The position numbers and the translations under genes are program-made. A model generated the notes under the pieces. That model was not told the DNA's origin. It searched no databases and was given only the letters and a program-made list of their open reading frames with translations. A stretch of DNA of 64,000 nucleotides from Methanolobus sediminis (GTDB taxonomy: Archaea > Halobacteriota > Methanosarcinia > Methanosarcinales > Methanosarcinaceae): the NCBI RefSeq assembly GCF_031312595.1, contig NZ_CP133592.1:1240001-1304000 (forward strand). The letters are read 5' to 3'. Within the stretch, counting starts at the first letter, position 1. Every line of letters starts with the position of its first letter. Below are positions 45,773 to 53,539 of this stretch, one piece after another.

Positions 45773-46894
45773 TCACAATACTTTTTCCATTATATCAAGA
45801 GCTTGTTTTAAGTTGTCCATGGATGAAGCGTAGGAAAGGCGTATGTGTCCTTCTCCGCGGTCACCAAAGGCAGTACCGGGAACAACTATTACCCCGTTTG
45901 ATATTAATTTTGAAGCGATTTCTCCTGATGTAGTTCCCTCTGGAACTTCAGGGAAAGCATAAAACGCACCCTTTGGAGATTCACATTTAAGTCCGATTGA
46001 GTTCAGACCTTCGACAAGCATATCCCTGCGAGCCTTGAACTCATCACGCATTGCATAGACAGAATCCATCGGGCCTGAAACTGCTGCGTATGCAGCCTTC
46101 TGGGCAATGGAATTAGCACATGCCTGCACATACTGGTGGACCTTGATCATCTGCTCGGTATATTCCTTCCTTGCAGCAACGTAACCAATCCTCCATCCAG
46201 TCATAGAGAATGTCTTGGACACTGCATTGATTGTGATCACATTGTCTGTGAACTGGGCAGGACTGACATGTTCACCTTCGTAGATGAAATGCTCGTACAC
46301 TTCATCGGAGATTATTGTTATATTATGGTCATCTGCAATCTCTGCAAATGCTTTCATGTCACTTTTGCTCTGCACGGCACCGGTGGGGTTTGCAGGGGAA
46401 TTAATGATGACAGCTTTTGTCTTCGGAGCTATATTTTCCATTACAACATCAGGACTTATTGTAAGATCGTCTTCAAGAGGCAGAGGAGTTACAGTTCCAC
46501 CCATGATATGTACAAGAGAATTATATGACACAAAACCCGGATTTGCTATCAGCACATTATCTCCCGGATCTACCAGGGATGCCATTGCAAGCTCCAGAGC
46601 CTCTGAAGCACCTGATGTGACGATAATCTCATTTGGTGAAACTTCAAAATTGTTCTGATCTTTGAACTTGGAACTCAAAGCCTGAAGAAGTTCAGGAATT
46701 CCCGGTCCTGCTGTGTAACCTGTAAAACCTTCATTGATAGCATCTATAGCAGCCTGCTTAATATGCTGCGGAGTATCAAAATCCGGCTGTCCAAGACCAA
46801 GATTAATAGAATTTGGACCTGCACCCTCAAACATCTTTCTTATACCGGAAATATCTATACACAGAACCCTCTGTGCGAACTTCGAATCAGGCAT
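45773..46894 (-). CDS. Class I/II aminotransferase
   Basis: The 373-residue protein is a PLP enzyme of fold type I, with NPANPTGAV, DEVYEHFIYEG and the PLP-lysine in AVSKTFSMTGWRIGY. The late RLSYASS motif binds the substrate carboxylate. It probably transaminates aspartate or a related amino acid; the exact substrate is uncertain. It starts 14 nt after the hxlB stop and may share its transcript. Confidence 0.92.
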   Translation of the reverse strand: MPDSKFAQRVLCIDISGIRKMFEGAGPNSINLGLGQPDFDTPQHIKQAAIDAINEGFTGYTAGPGIPELLQALSSKFKDQNNFEVSPNEIIVTSGASEALELAMASLVDPGDNVLIANPGFVSYNSLVHIMGGTVTPLPLEDDLTISPDVVMENIAPKTKAVIINSPANPTGAVQSKSDMKAFAEIADDHNITIISDEVYEHFIYEGEHVSPAQFTDNVITINAVSKTFSMTGWRIGYVAARKEYTEQMIKVHQYVQACANSIAQKAAYAAVSGPMDSVYAMRDEFKARRDMLVEGLNSIGLKCESPKGAFYAFPEVPEGTTSGEIASKLISNGVIVVPGTAFGDRGEGHIRLSYASSMDNLKQALDIMEKVL

Positions 46895-46908
46895 GTTATC
46901 ACTTAATT

Positions 46909-47517
46909 TTATTCAATATTTGTGTGTCTTGACTTGAGATCTTCTTCTGAAGCGCCGGTTATGAAGATAAGCTCAGCAATAACACCATCAAGGAAAACAC
47001 TTGAAGAGGTTTCAAAAGAAGTACCAAGAGGAGTAAGATAAGTATATTCACCGCGCATGTGACGTTCAACATAGCCACCTGCGTCATCCTTTGACCTTCC
47101 CGGAAGAACTATTGTTGTATCGGATAGCTCCCCAAGAACGGATTCCTTGTTGGATGTGATGGTAACAAGTTTTGCACCTATCTCTTTGGCAACTCTTCCA
47201 AGGTTTGCAATGGAACGGGTCTGGCCTGAGCCTGAGATCGCTATGACAACATCATCCTTGCTGACAGCAGGAGTTGTGGATTCACCGACTACATGGGATG
47301 CGAGTCCAAGGTGCATAAGTCTCATGGCAAATGCCCTTCCTACAAGACCTGAACGTCCTGCACCCATGACAAAGACACGCTTTGCAGCCATTATGTCCTC
47401 AATCATCTGTATGACAGAATCCCTGTCAAGTTTATTTGCCATATTTTCAAGGTGCTCAGCCATCAATAAAATAGAAGAAGTTAAGTATTTACATTCAGAT
47501 AAGTGGATTTCTTTCAT
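46909..47517 (-). CDS. hxlB: 6-phospho-3-hexuloisomerase
   Basis: The 202-residue SIS-domain protein has VFVMGAGRSGLVGRAFAMRL and AISGSGQTRSIANLG. It interconverts fructose 6-phosphate and hexulose 6-phosphate, and in archaea runs toward ribulose 5-phosphate to supply pentoses. That would feed the PRPP synthase gene in this window. GAGG lies before the ATG. The hexulose-phosphate synthase partner is not nearby. Confidence 0.92.
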   Translation of the reverse strand: MKEIHLSECKYLTSSILLMAEHLENMANKLDRDSVIQMIEDIMAAKRVFVMGAGRSGLVGRAFAMRLMHLGLASHVVGESTTPAVSKDDVVIAISGSGQTRSIANLGRVAKEIGAKLVTITSNKESVLGELSDTTIVLPGRSKDDAGGYVERHMRGEYTYLTPLGTSFETSSSVFLDGVIAELIFITGASEEDLKSRHTNIE

Positions 47518-47534
47518 AAGAGTTCCTCAATAAA

Positions 47535-48059
47535 TCAATCAGAAATTATGATATCACTTTGTTTTTCTTTTGCATCATCCTTATAATTGATGCCTTTAAG
47601 CTTCCAACCTTCAATATTACTCAACTCTTCATACAAACGCATGATGTCAGAGTCATCTCCGGTCCAGTAGCAGTCTAAGATAGTGTCCTTGTCTTTAAGT
47701 TCTTCGGTGATAGAACCTGCAAGATGAAAAAGAGCTTTTTTGCTGGAAAAAGGAACATTGAAAGTTGTCCTGTAGCCGTTTTTTGATTTTGCATACGACA
47801 CGAGGACGTAACCGTGGCTTTCATATTCCATTATTTCGTCAAAATCACATATGAGTTCAAGTTCATGGACAGCCGAATTGTCAATGTTGGATATACCAAG
47901 AAGTATCTGTCCTATGACTATATCCGGTGCCTGCCTTCCAAACCATATGGAGATTTTACCGTAGGTACAAACTACGTTCACATCATCTCTCCCCATCTCA
48001 AAAGAAGAAAGGGAGAGATTAGGTGATATTTCATATTCTTTACTTGATTTCTGACCCAT
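47535..48059 (-). CDS. Hypothetical protein downstream of an Era-like GTPase pair
   Basis: The 174-residue protein is beta-rich (VNVVCTYGKISIWFGRQAPD, GYVLVSYAKSKNGYRTTF) and ends in an acidic tail. It has no motif I can name. It follows the DUF2073 gene by 17 nt and precedes hxlB by 17 nt on the same strand, so it is part of this operon. Confidence 0.68.
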   Translation of the reverse strand: MGQKSSKEYEISPNLSLSSFEMGRDDVNVVCTYGKISIWFGRQAPDIVIGQILLGISNIDNSAVHELELICDFDEIMEYESHGYVLVSYAKSKNGYRTTFNVPFSSKKALFHLAGSITEELKDKDTILDCYWTGDDSDIMRLYEELSNIEGWKLKGINYKDDAKEKQSDIIISD

Positions 48060-48076
48060 TTATTGCTTCACGCAAA

Positions 48077-48448
48077 TTACTTGTTTGTGGAAATAAGTGC
48101 ACTGATCATATTGCGATCCTTTTTCAGGGTCTTTAACTGATCAGCAGGTCCGATTACAGTCAGACGTGACTTAAGAGCATTCTTTTTGAGGATCTTTCCT
48201 ATGAAAGAGGTGTCCACTTCTGACGGGTAACTTTCCATCTCGATACCGGAAAATCCGTCAGGCTCAATAAGAGTCATTGTCATCTCAATAAGGCTTGCCT
48301 CCTCTTCAGGACTCAAACCTTTTTCAAGGACCAGTATCTTTCCGCTTTTTACCTCATCAATAATAAACCTGACCTTTTCCACAGGTGACATCTGGGATAA
48401 TCTGTGCTCTGATACAAGATCCATCTGGAAGCCCTGCATTGCGATCAC
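48077..48448 (-). CDS. DUF2073 protein, partner of an Era-like GTPase
   Basis: The 123-residue protein matches DUF2073 (MDLVSEHRLSQMSPVEKVRF, IDEVKSGKILVLEKGLSPEE). The start GTG at 48448 overlaps the GTPase stop (GTGA); ATG 48439 is an alternative. The same gene pair is conserved in Euryarchaeota, and in haloarchaea it has been described near a replication origin. No origin features are seen here. Confidence 0.85.
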   Translation of the reverse strand: MIAMQGFQMDLVSEHRLSQMSPVEKVRFIIDEVKSGKILVLEKGLSPEEEASLIEMTMTLIEPDGFSGIEMESYPSEVDTSFIGKILKKNALKSRLTVIGPADQLKTLKKDRNMISALISTNK

Positions 48449-49080
48449 CCGAACCTCTTTGCAAGTTCTTCGTAGAATGTTTCTACGTTCTTACCTTCCA
48501 GGGCAGATATTGAAACCATTGGATGCTGTGGGAAAGCATCCCTGATAGTTGAAGGAGAAGCTTCCGGAAGATCCACCTTGTTGGCGACAATAAGAAGTGG
48601 AAGACTCCTTGCTTCCATATTACCAATAACAGTCACATTGACCTGGGTGAACGGATCCTCAGTTGCGTCCATAACAAGAATTACACCATCAAGGTTCTCA
48701 AGCCATTTAACAGCTTCAATGACACCTTCTGTGGCTTCCTTTGCACGCCTTTTGGATTCTGCTTCGTCCATACCCTGTTCCATGAACTCATGGAAATCGA
48801 TCTTTGTGGCAAGTCCGGGAGTATCAATAATATCAAGAGTAATGGAATTTCCGTTGGTCTTGATAGTCACACCTTCTCTGCGTCTTGCGCGTCTTGTTTC
48901 GTGAGCAATGTGTGATACAGATCCCATTGCATCGCCGGTCCAGTCTCTTAATATCCGGTTAGCAAGGGTAGTCTTTCCCGCATTAGGCGGGCCGTATATT
49001 CCAATTCGGGCATTCTGCTTTTTGAACAGTTTTTTAAATAGGTCTGAAAAATTCCTCTTGAACGATCTGATTACGCCCAT
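48445..49080 (-). CDS. Era-like GTP-binding protein
   Basis: The 211-residue protein has a basic N-terminal helix (SFKRNFSDLFKKLFKKQ) and the G motifs GPPNAGKTTLANRI, DTPGLATK and VANKVDL. It lacks the KH domain of bacterial Era. GGAGGG precedes the ATG. Overlap with the DUF2073 gene suggests a complex. The cellular role is unknown; an RNA or DNA-replication-linked function has been suggested for relatives. Confidence 0.9.
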   Translation of the reverse strand: MGVIRSFKRNFSDLFKKLFKKQNARIGIYGPPNAGKTTLANRILRDWTGDAMGSVSHIAHETRRARRREGVTIKTNGNSITLDIIDTPGLATKIDFHEFMEQGMDEAESKRRAKEATEGVIEAVKWLENLDGVILVMDATEDPFTQVNVTVIGNMEARSLPLLIVANKVDLPEASPSTIRDAFPQHPMVSISALEGKNVETFYEELAKRFG

Positions 49081-49214
49081 TCATTCCCTCCGTGAAGTAG
49101 CATTATATTTTATTATGGATAATTTTAGTAGTATAAACACTCATTGACATATAATTTTTATTATCTGAATCTGTAAATTGTCTGTTTTTATCATATTCAG
49201 GCTATCTTTTTGAA

Positions 49215-50213
49215 TTATATGTTCTTCGACATTGCAGAGTTTATAGCAATTTCAGCTATATTTGAGCCGTAATCACCTGTTCTGTCAATACTGTCAACAA
49301 CTGTACCAAGGGCAACTACAGCTCCGTAAGATTTTATCTTGAGAATAGAAGCATTTAACTTGTTGATCATAGGAGACATGCGGGCAACCCTGTCAATAAC
49401 CTGGTTTGCAAGCCCGACATCAGAATTATAAAGTGCATCTATTGCATCCTCTACAACCTTTCTGGAGAGCTCAGATGTCGATTCTATCATTTCCATAATA
49501 TCATCGGGAATTGGTTCGTTAAGGGCGGTTGTAACCTTTGCGATCTTACGTGCGTGATCTGCTATACGCTCAATAGGACCTGCTGCCATCCTGAGGTCAT
49601 GATATTCATCAATCGAGGTCTCTGCCGCATCAGGAAGCCTTGCACCACGTAATATTGCACGGAACTGTTTTGAGATCAATAAAAATAGCCTGTCAACATC
49701 ATCATCCCTCTGGTCAACATCAAGTGCAAGATCCGCATCAAGTGTCTTGATGGCTTTTATTGCATCAATGTGCATGGAATTAGAGATTAGATACATTCTC
49801 CTTACACTCTTTTTTATGGATATTTCATCAGGGTTCAGAAGATCCTGAATGACCACCTTTTTAGCAGTTTCCTCTATGATCTCAGGTCCAATAAGCTTGT
49901 AACACATACTGCGAATAATATTCTTCTGTTCCGCCAGGATCCTGTCTGCTTTTACCTCAATAATGTCAGAACCTGCAAGATAAGCTGCTATCATATCCCT
50001 TGTCAGGGCATCACCCATAAGCCCGCTAACATCTATCTGGATCTTCCTCACCGGAGGAGCATCATGTATAGGATCAAGTACCAGTTTACCATCTGGCTGG
50101 GGCTGTAAAGTGACTCTACTTCCTGTTTGTATGCCAACTTTGTCTGCCCAGGTTTTTGGAAGAGAAATAATATATGTGGAACCACCTGTTTGCTGAACTT
50201 TTCTGGTTTCTAT
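49215..50213 (-). CDS. phoU: AbrB-PhoU phosphate-uptake regulator with probable ATA start
   Basis: The 332-residue protein joins an AbrB/SpoVT-type N-terminal domain (ETRKVQQTGGSTYIISLPKT, then WADKVGIQ) to a PhoU helical domain (about 75-332; repeats with MEMIESTSEL). The first conventional in-frame start is GTG 50051, after the AbrB domain. Upstream the frame has TGA, then GGG ATT TCA ATA GAA ACC AGA AAA with no ATG/GTG/TTG. ATA 50213 lies 7 nt after GAGG (50224-50221) and gives M-E-T-R-K-V-Q-Q-T-G-G. It should regulate phosphate transport. Confidence 0.88.
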   Translation of the reverse strand: METRKVQQTGGSTYIISLPKTWADKVGIQTGSRVTLQPQPDGKLVLDPIHDAPPVRKIQIDVSGLMGDALTRDMIAAYLAGSDIIEVKADRILAEQKNIIRSMCYKLIGPEIIEETAKKVVIQDLLNPDEISIKKSVRRMYLISNSMHIDAIKAIKTLDADLALDVDQRDDDVDRLFLLISKQFRAILRGARLPDAAETSIDEYHDLRMAAGPIERIADHARKIAKVTTALNEPIPDDIMEMIESTSELSRKVVEDAIDALYNSDVGLANQVIDRVARMSPMINKLNASILKIKSYGAVVALGTVVDSIDRTGDYGSNIAEIAINSAMSKNI

Positions 50214-50220
50214 TGAAATC

Positions 50221-50224
50221 CCTC
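50221..50224 (-). promoter_or_regulatory. Shine-Dalgarno GAGG that places the ATA start of phoU
   Basis: GAGGG on the minus strand at 50224-50220 is followed after 7 nt (from GAGG) by in-frame ATA 50213, the codon before the conserved AbrB N-terminus. Confidence 0.5.
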
Positions 50225-50324
50225 ATTTATGTTATAGATTACTTGAATATATAGAACACAAGGTAATATATAGGCACTTCCCTTTGCATAAAAATATATA
50301 TTTGAGATTATACAATATAGGGCT

Positions 50325-50810
50325 ATGAGAAATTTGAAAATAAAACCGGATGATATGAAGCTTTTGAGAAAAATAATGCCATTTATATGTCTGGCTATAC
50401 CCTGGGAAGTTTATTTTTATTCTGCGTATTCCCAGGGGTGGGGAATCAAATTCTCTGTATTCTATGCTAATTTTGACATAATTTACGGAACGATCTTTGT
50501 CGGCATAATCAAGCAGATGAAACTACTCTCAATGGGTGGATTCCTGCCATCTGTAAGGACACTTGGATGGGTTATTGCATCTTTTGCCTGTATAGGACTG
50601 GCTGCCTATGAACTCTTCAAAGACAATATCGAGATAGATATAGATACAAAGACTGCGGGTTACATACTCATATTATGCGGTATCCTTTCACTGATAAGTT
50701 CCCTTGCAGTATGGAACAGCAGTTTCAAAACACTTCCAATAGCTCCTCTCTTTTTTTGGGTGTTCGGATACATTTTATTGCAAGCCGGAAGAAATGACAC
50801 AGTCGATTGA
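50325..50810 (+). CDS. Hypothetical membrane protein
   Basis: The 161-residue protein has four hydrophobic segments, including IMPFICLAIPWEVYFYSAYS, FDIIYGTIFVGII, LGWVIASFACIGLAAYELF and GYILILCGILSLISSLAVW. There is no family assignment. It diverges from phoU and overlaps the 3' end of an opposing frame. Confidence 0.65.
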   Translation: MRNLKIKPDDMKLLRKIMPFICLAIPWEVYFYSAYSQGWGIKFSVFYANFDIIYGTIFVGIIKQMKLLSMGGFLPSVRTLGWVIASFACIGLAAYELFKDNIEIDIDTKTAGYILILCGILSLISSLAVWNSSFKTLPIAPLFFWVFGYILLQAGRNDTVD

Positions 50811-51242
50811 ATTGATCCGGACTTTAATATTTGCAGGAGTCATTTTTCTGGAGGATATTATCAATGCAGCAAAAGACATCCATTCTATCATGATAGCTAC
50901 CATTATGCGTGGTCCGTTTACATGAAGTGGAAGTTTTTTTACCTCATAAAGCAACCGGGAAGAGAAAGAGGATAAAAAAGACCTGTCAAACGGATATACA
51001 GACTGCAGGACATCAACTATATAGTTGCTTATGGAAGTAATAATTTCCCCATTTTCCGAACCTTTCAGACAAAAATGCAATGACAGGCCACAAATATTTG
51101 AATTGTAATGAGGAGCTACACACCTGTTTCTCAAAGCTAAATTGCACATGGGAGCCATATGCAAATCCAGAATATCATCGCCATATACCACTATACCATA
51201 ATCCTGATGAATAAAATGGCAGATTTCAATGGTGTTACTCAT
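50775..51242 (-). CDS. Hypothetical Cys-containing protein (uncertain)
   Basis: From ATG 51242 the frame reads 155 residues starting MSNTIEICHFIHQDYGIVVY. A TATA box CTATATATA at about 51281 on the minus strand lies 40 nt before the ATG, as for a real archaeal promoter. The 3' end overlaps the opposing membrane protein gene by 36 nt, and the last 40 residues look less protein-like, so the gene may be truncated or frameshifted. No family is recognised. Confidence 0.45.
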   Translation of the reverse strand: MSNTIEICHFIHQDYGIVVYGDDILDLHMAPMCNLALRNRCVAPHYNSNICGLSLHFCLKGSENGEIITSISNYIVDVLQSVYPFDRSFLSSFSSRLLYEVKKLPLHVNGPRIMVAIMIEWMSFAALIISSRKMTPANIKVRINSIDCVISSGLQ

Positions 51243-51251
51243 ATCTGCCAA

Positions 51252-51577
51252 CTTTGCAAGTATGCTGTAAAATGAAACTAGTCGTATATATAGTAGATTT
51301 TCACTAATAATAGATTGATAGACCTTTTTTTAGCACTGGTATAAGCATCAGTTACAAAAATTATATATACTTTAATATTAATACCATAATAATTATAGAA
51401 GTTTACAAAGATGAAGCCATCCCAGGCATTCATAATATAGGTACAAACAAATAGTGCAGGCCTTTTATAGCTGGTTTGTATTTTGGTCTGTATGATTATA
51501 GCTTTGGCTTTAGTAGTTTAATAGTATAATCTTATACTCAAAAAATAATATTAGATGGTTTGAGTCCTTTTATTGAT
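51252..51577. other. Intergenic region, A+T-rich, divergent promoters
   Basis: The 326-nt region separates the hypothetical minus gene and the UbiA gene. It has TATA-like boxes for both (TATATATA near 51280; AATAGTATAATCTTATAC near 51520) and an inverted repeat TACAAAC/GTTTGTA (51441-51480). No gene or RNA is supported. Confidence 0.4.
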
Positions 51578-52504
51578 ATGAACTCGAACTGCACAATAGC
51601 TCTCCCGGGTCTTTCAGTAAAGAAATACGAACAAAAGTACAGCCAGCCACGCATTAATCCATCTCCTACTATCAATCTTCTCAAAAGTTCCATACTGGTC
51701 TCATTTTCAGGTGCATTAAGAATACATATTGCATTCCTGTTGCTCCATATACAGTCTGTCTTTTTGAATTGCCTTGCAGGAGGACTGATCATTTACGCAG
51801 TCTACACTTTAGACAGGGCATTGGATTCTGAAGAAGATCTGGCCAACAGGCCTGAATTGAAGGGAGCTTCGAAGAAGACTGCCCTGATAATTTCGCTCAT
51901 CTGCTTTTTGATCGGAGCTGCAATCCTTACGGTAAATGGTCTTACATTCTTCGCTTTTCTCCCTCTTGTCACAGGTTATCTTTACAGTAAAGGTGCCAAA
52001 ATCGGTAAATTCAATCTCAAGCTAAAAGGCGGACTTGGAATGAAGAATATTGTTGTCGGCACAACATGGGGAGCATTCATAGCAGGCATTGCCGGCATCT
52101 ATGCAACCGATATGTTTGCACCTGTAATAGTTTTCCTTTATTTTGGCCTCAAGCTCTTTGTTAATTCCGCCATATATGATTTCAAGGACATAAAAGGCGA
52201 CACTCTGGCAGGAATTAAAACACTACCAGTAGTACTCGGACAGGAAAAAGCTAAGATAATGTTATTCAGCTTGCATACACTATCCCACATAATACTATTA
52301 ACGTCCATAATTACAGGAACACTGGCGTTTGAACCTGTAATACTTGCTTACAGTTTCATTATCGGACTGCTGTACATTAAGAACTTTGCAGAGCCTGTGG
52401 AGGTTGAAACGAAGAACAGACTTGCCAGAAGGCTGTTCATGATAGATGGTGAGTCAACCACCATAGTCGGACTCAGGACAATTGCAAGCGGACTACTAGC
52501 CTGA
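51578..52504 (+). CDS. UbiA-family prenyltransferase
   Basis: The 308-residue protein has about eight membrane segments and the two aspartate motifs of UbiA enzymes: YTLDRALDSEED and YDFKDIKGD. UbiA proteins move a prenyl chain to an acceptor in membrane lipid, quinone or haem synthesis; in methanogens the acceptor could be geranylgeranylglyceryl phosphate or methanophenazine precursor. ATG 51578 is chosen over TTG 51560. No ribosome site is seen, so a leaderless mRNA is likely. Confidence 0.88.
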   Translation: MNSNCTIALPGLSVKKYEQKYSQPRINPSPTINLLKSSILVSFSGALRIHIAFLLLHIQSVFLNCLAGGLIIYAVYTLDRALDSEEDLANRPELKGASKKTALIISLICFLIGAAILTVNGLTFFAFLPLVTGYLYSKGAKIGKFNLKLKGGLGMKNIVVGTTWGAFIAGIAGIYATDMFAPVIVFLYFGLKLFVNSAIYDFKDIKGDTLAGIKTLPVVLGQEKAKIMLFSLHTLSHIILLTSIITGTLAFEPVILAYSFIIGLLYIKNFAEPVEVETKNRLARRLFMIDGESTTIVGLRTIASGLLA

Positions 52505-52508
52505 AAAA

Positions 52509-53294
52509 TCAAATAGATGTGACCTTGCGGGATTTACCCTGGTAATAATCGAAAAGGTCACTTCCCCATTTTAATGCAGCCTGGTCATACCCTACAATAT
52601 CATCCCTCGGGTCATAGGTGTCAGGATTGAAGAACAAGGACATGGAGAAGAATACATCAGTAACTACGAAAGCAAGCTTTACATCATCTATTACATGAAG
52701 CTCGGTTTTTGGAGCATCCAAATAGAACTTCAGTTTTTCACGGTGCTCATCCCTCACCTTTTGAAACACATTTTCAGTCAATATCAAGGAGGTCGGTACA
52801 TCCTTTTTGGCAAGTTCCACTACAAAATCAGGATATGTTGGTATGAATATTGAGGATACTCCTTTGATAGTTGTCGATTTGAGAAGATTTTCCACAAATA
52901 TTTTGTGGGATTCGTAGATATTCTCTATGCTACCTGACACGACATTGCATTCTTTCAAAGCTATGAGATCGTTGAGCAAATGCTGGGGTATATCACCCAG
53001 ATAATGTTCTACCCAGAAAGATTCATTTTTCTCTATTGTTTCAATAATATCCAGAAAAGGTCTGAAATGGTGGATTATAGCTTTTCCAATAGGGGTAATC
53101 TGATAGCCTTTTTCTGTTTTTTCAATCAGGTTGTGTTCCAGCATTTCTTTAATTCGTGGGGAAATTTCCGGAGAGGATACGTTAAAATAATCTTTGATAT
53201 CGGATAATGTACATGATTTTTCTTCAAGCAGGAATAGTATGTCCTTCCTTTTTTCCGAAAATGTCAGTATACTTAAAAGCCCCTTAGACTTCAA
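52509..53294 (-). CDS. DUF1724 winged-helix transcriptional regulator
   Basis: The 261-residue protein has a winged helix (residues 1-75; SDIKDYFNVSSPEISPRIKEM) and a C-terminal DUF1724/FilR1 domain (about 130-255; KFYLDAPKTELHVIDDVKLAFVV). Methanosarcina regulators of methanol/CoM methyltransferase genes belong to this family. The start is TTG with GAGGTG upstream. An AACTAA/TTAGTT dyad surrounds its TATA box, which suggests autoregulation. It converges with the UbiA gene. Confidence 0.9.
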   Translation of the reverse strand: MKSKGLLSILTFSEKRKDILFLLEEKSCTLSDIKDYFNVSSPEISPRIKEMLEHNLIEKTEKGYQITPIGKAIIHHFRPFLDIIETIEKNESFWVEHYLGDIPQHLLNDLIALKECNVVSGSIENIYESHKIFVENLLKSTTIKGVSSIFIPTYPDFVVELAKKDVPTSLILTENVFQKVRDEHREKLKFYLDAPKTELHVIDDVKLAFVVTDVFFSMSLFFNPDTYDPRDDIVGYDQAALKWGSDLFDYYQGKSRKVTSI

Positions 53295-53349
53295 TTTTCC
53301 ACCTCAATATATATTGATTATGTATCCAACCAACCAATAAGCAAAACGC

Positions 53350-53373
53350 AACTAATTAATATAAAAGTTAGTT
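53350..53373. promoter_or_regulatory. Dyad over the DUF1724 promoter
   Basis: AACTAA (53350-53355) and TTAGTT (53368-53373) are inverted repeats separated by 12 nt that contain the TATA sequence TTTATATTAATT on the minus strand, about 60 nt before the regulator start. This position suits an autoregulatory operator. The rest of 53295-53539 is AT-rich with no gene. Confidence 0.4.
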
Positions 53374-53539
53374 AATGATTTATAAGTGTTTTCGCGTAAA
53401 AAGTAGCAGAAGATAATTTTTACAAATAAAATATAAATTTTAATTGCTATGATTATAAACTTTAATCAAAAGAAAAATGCAAAAACATAATCCGGTGGTA
53501 AATAAAGAAAACTTAACATAAAAAAGAGAGAGAAACACT

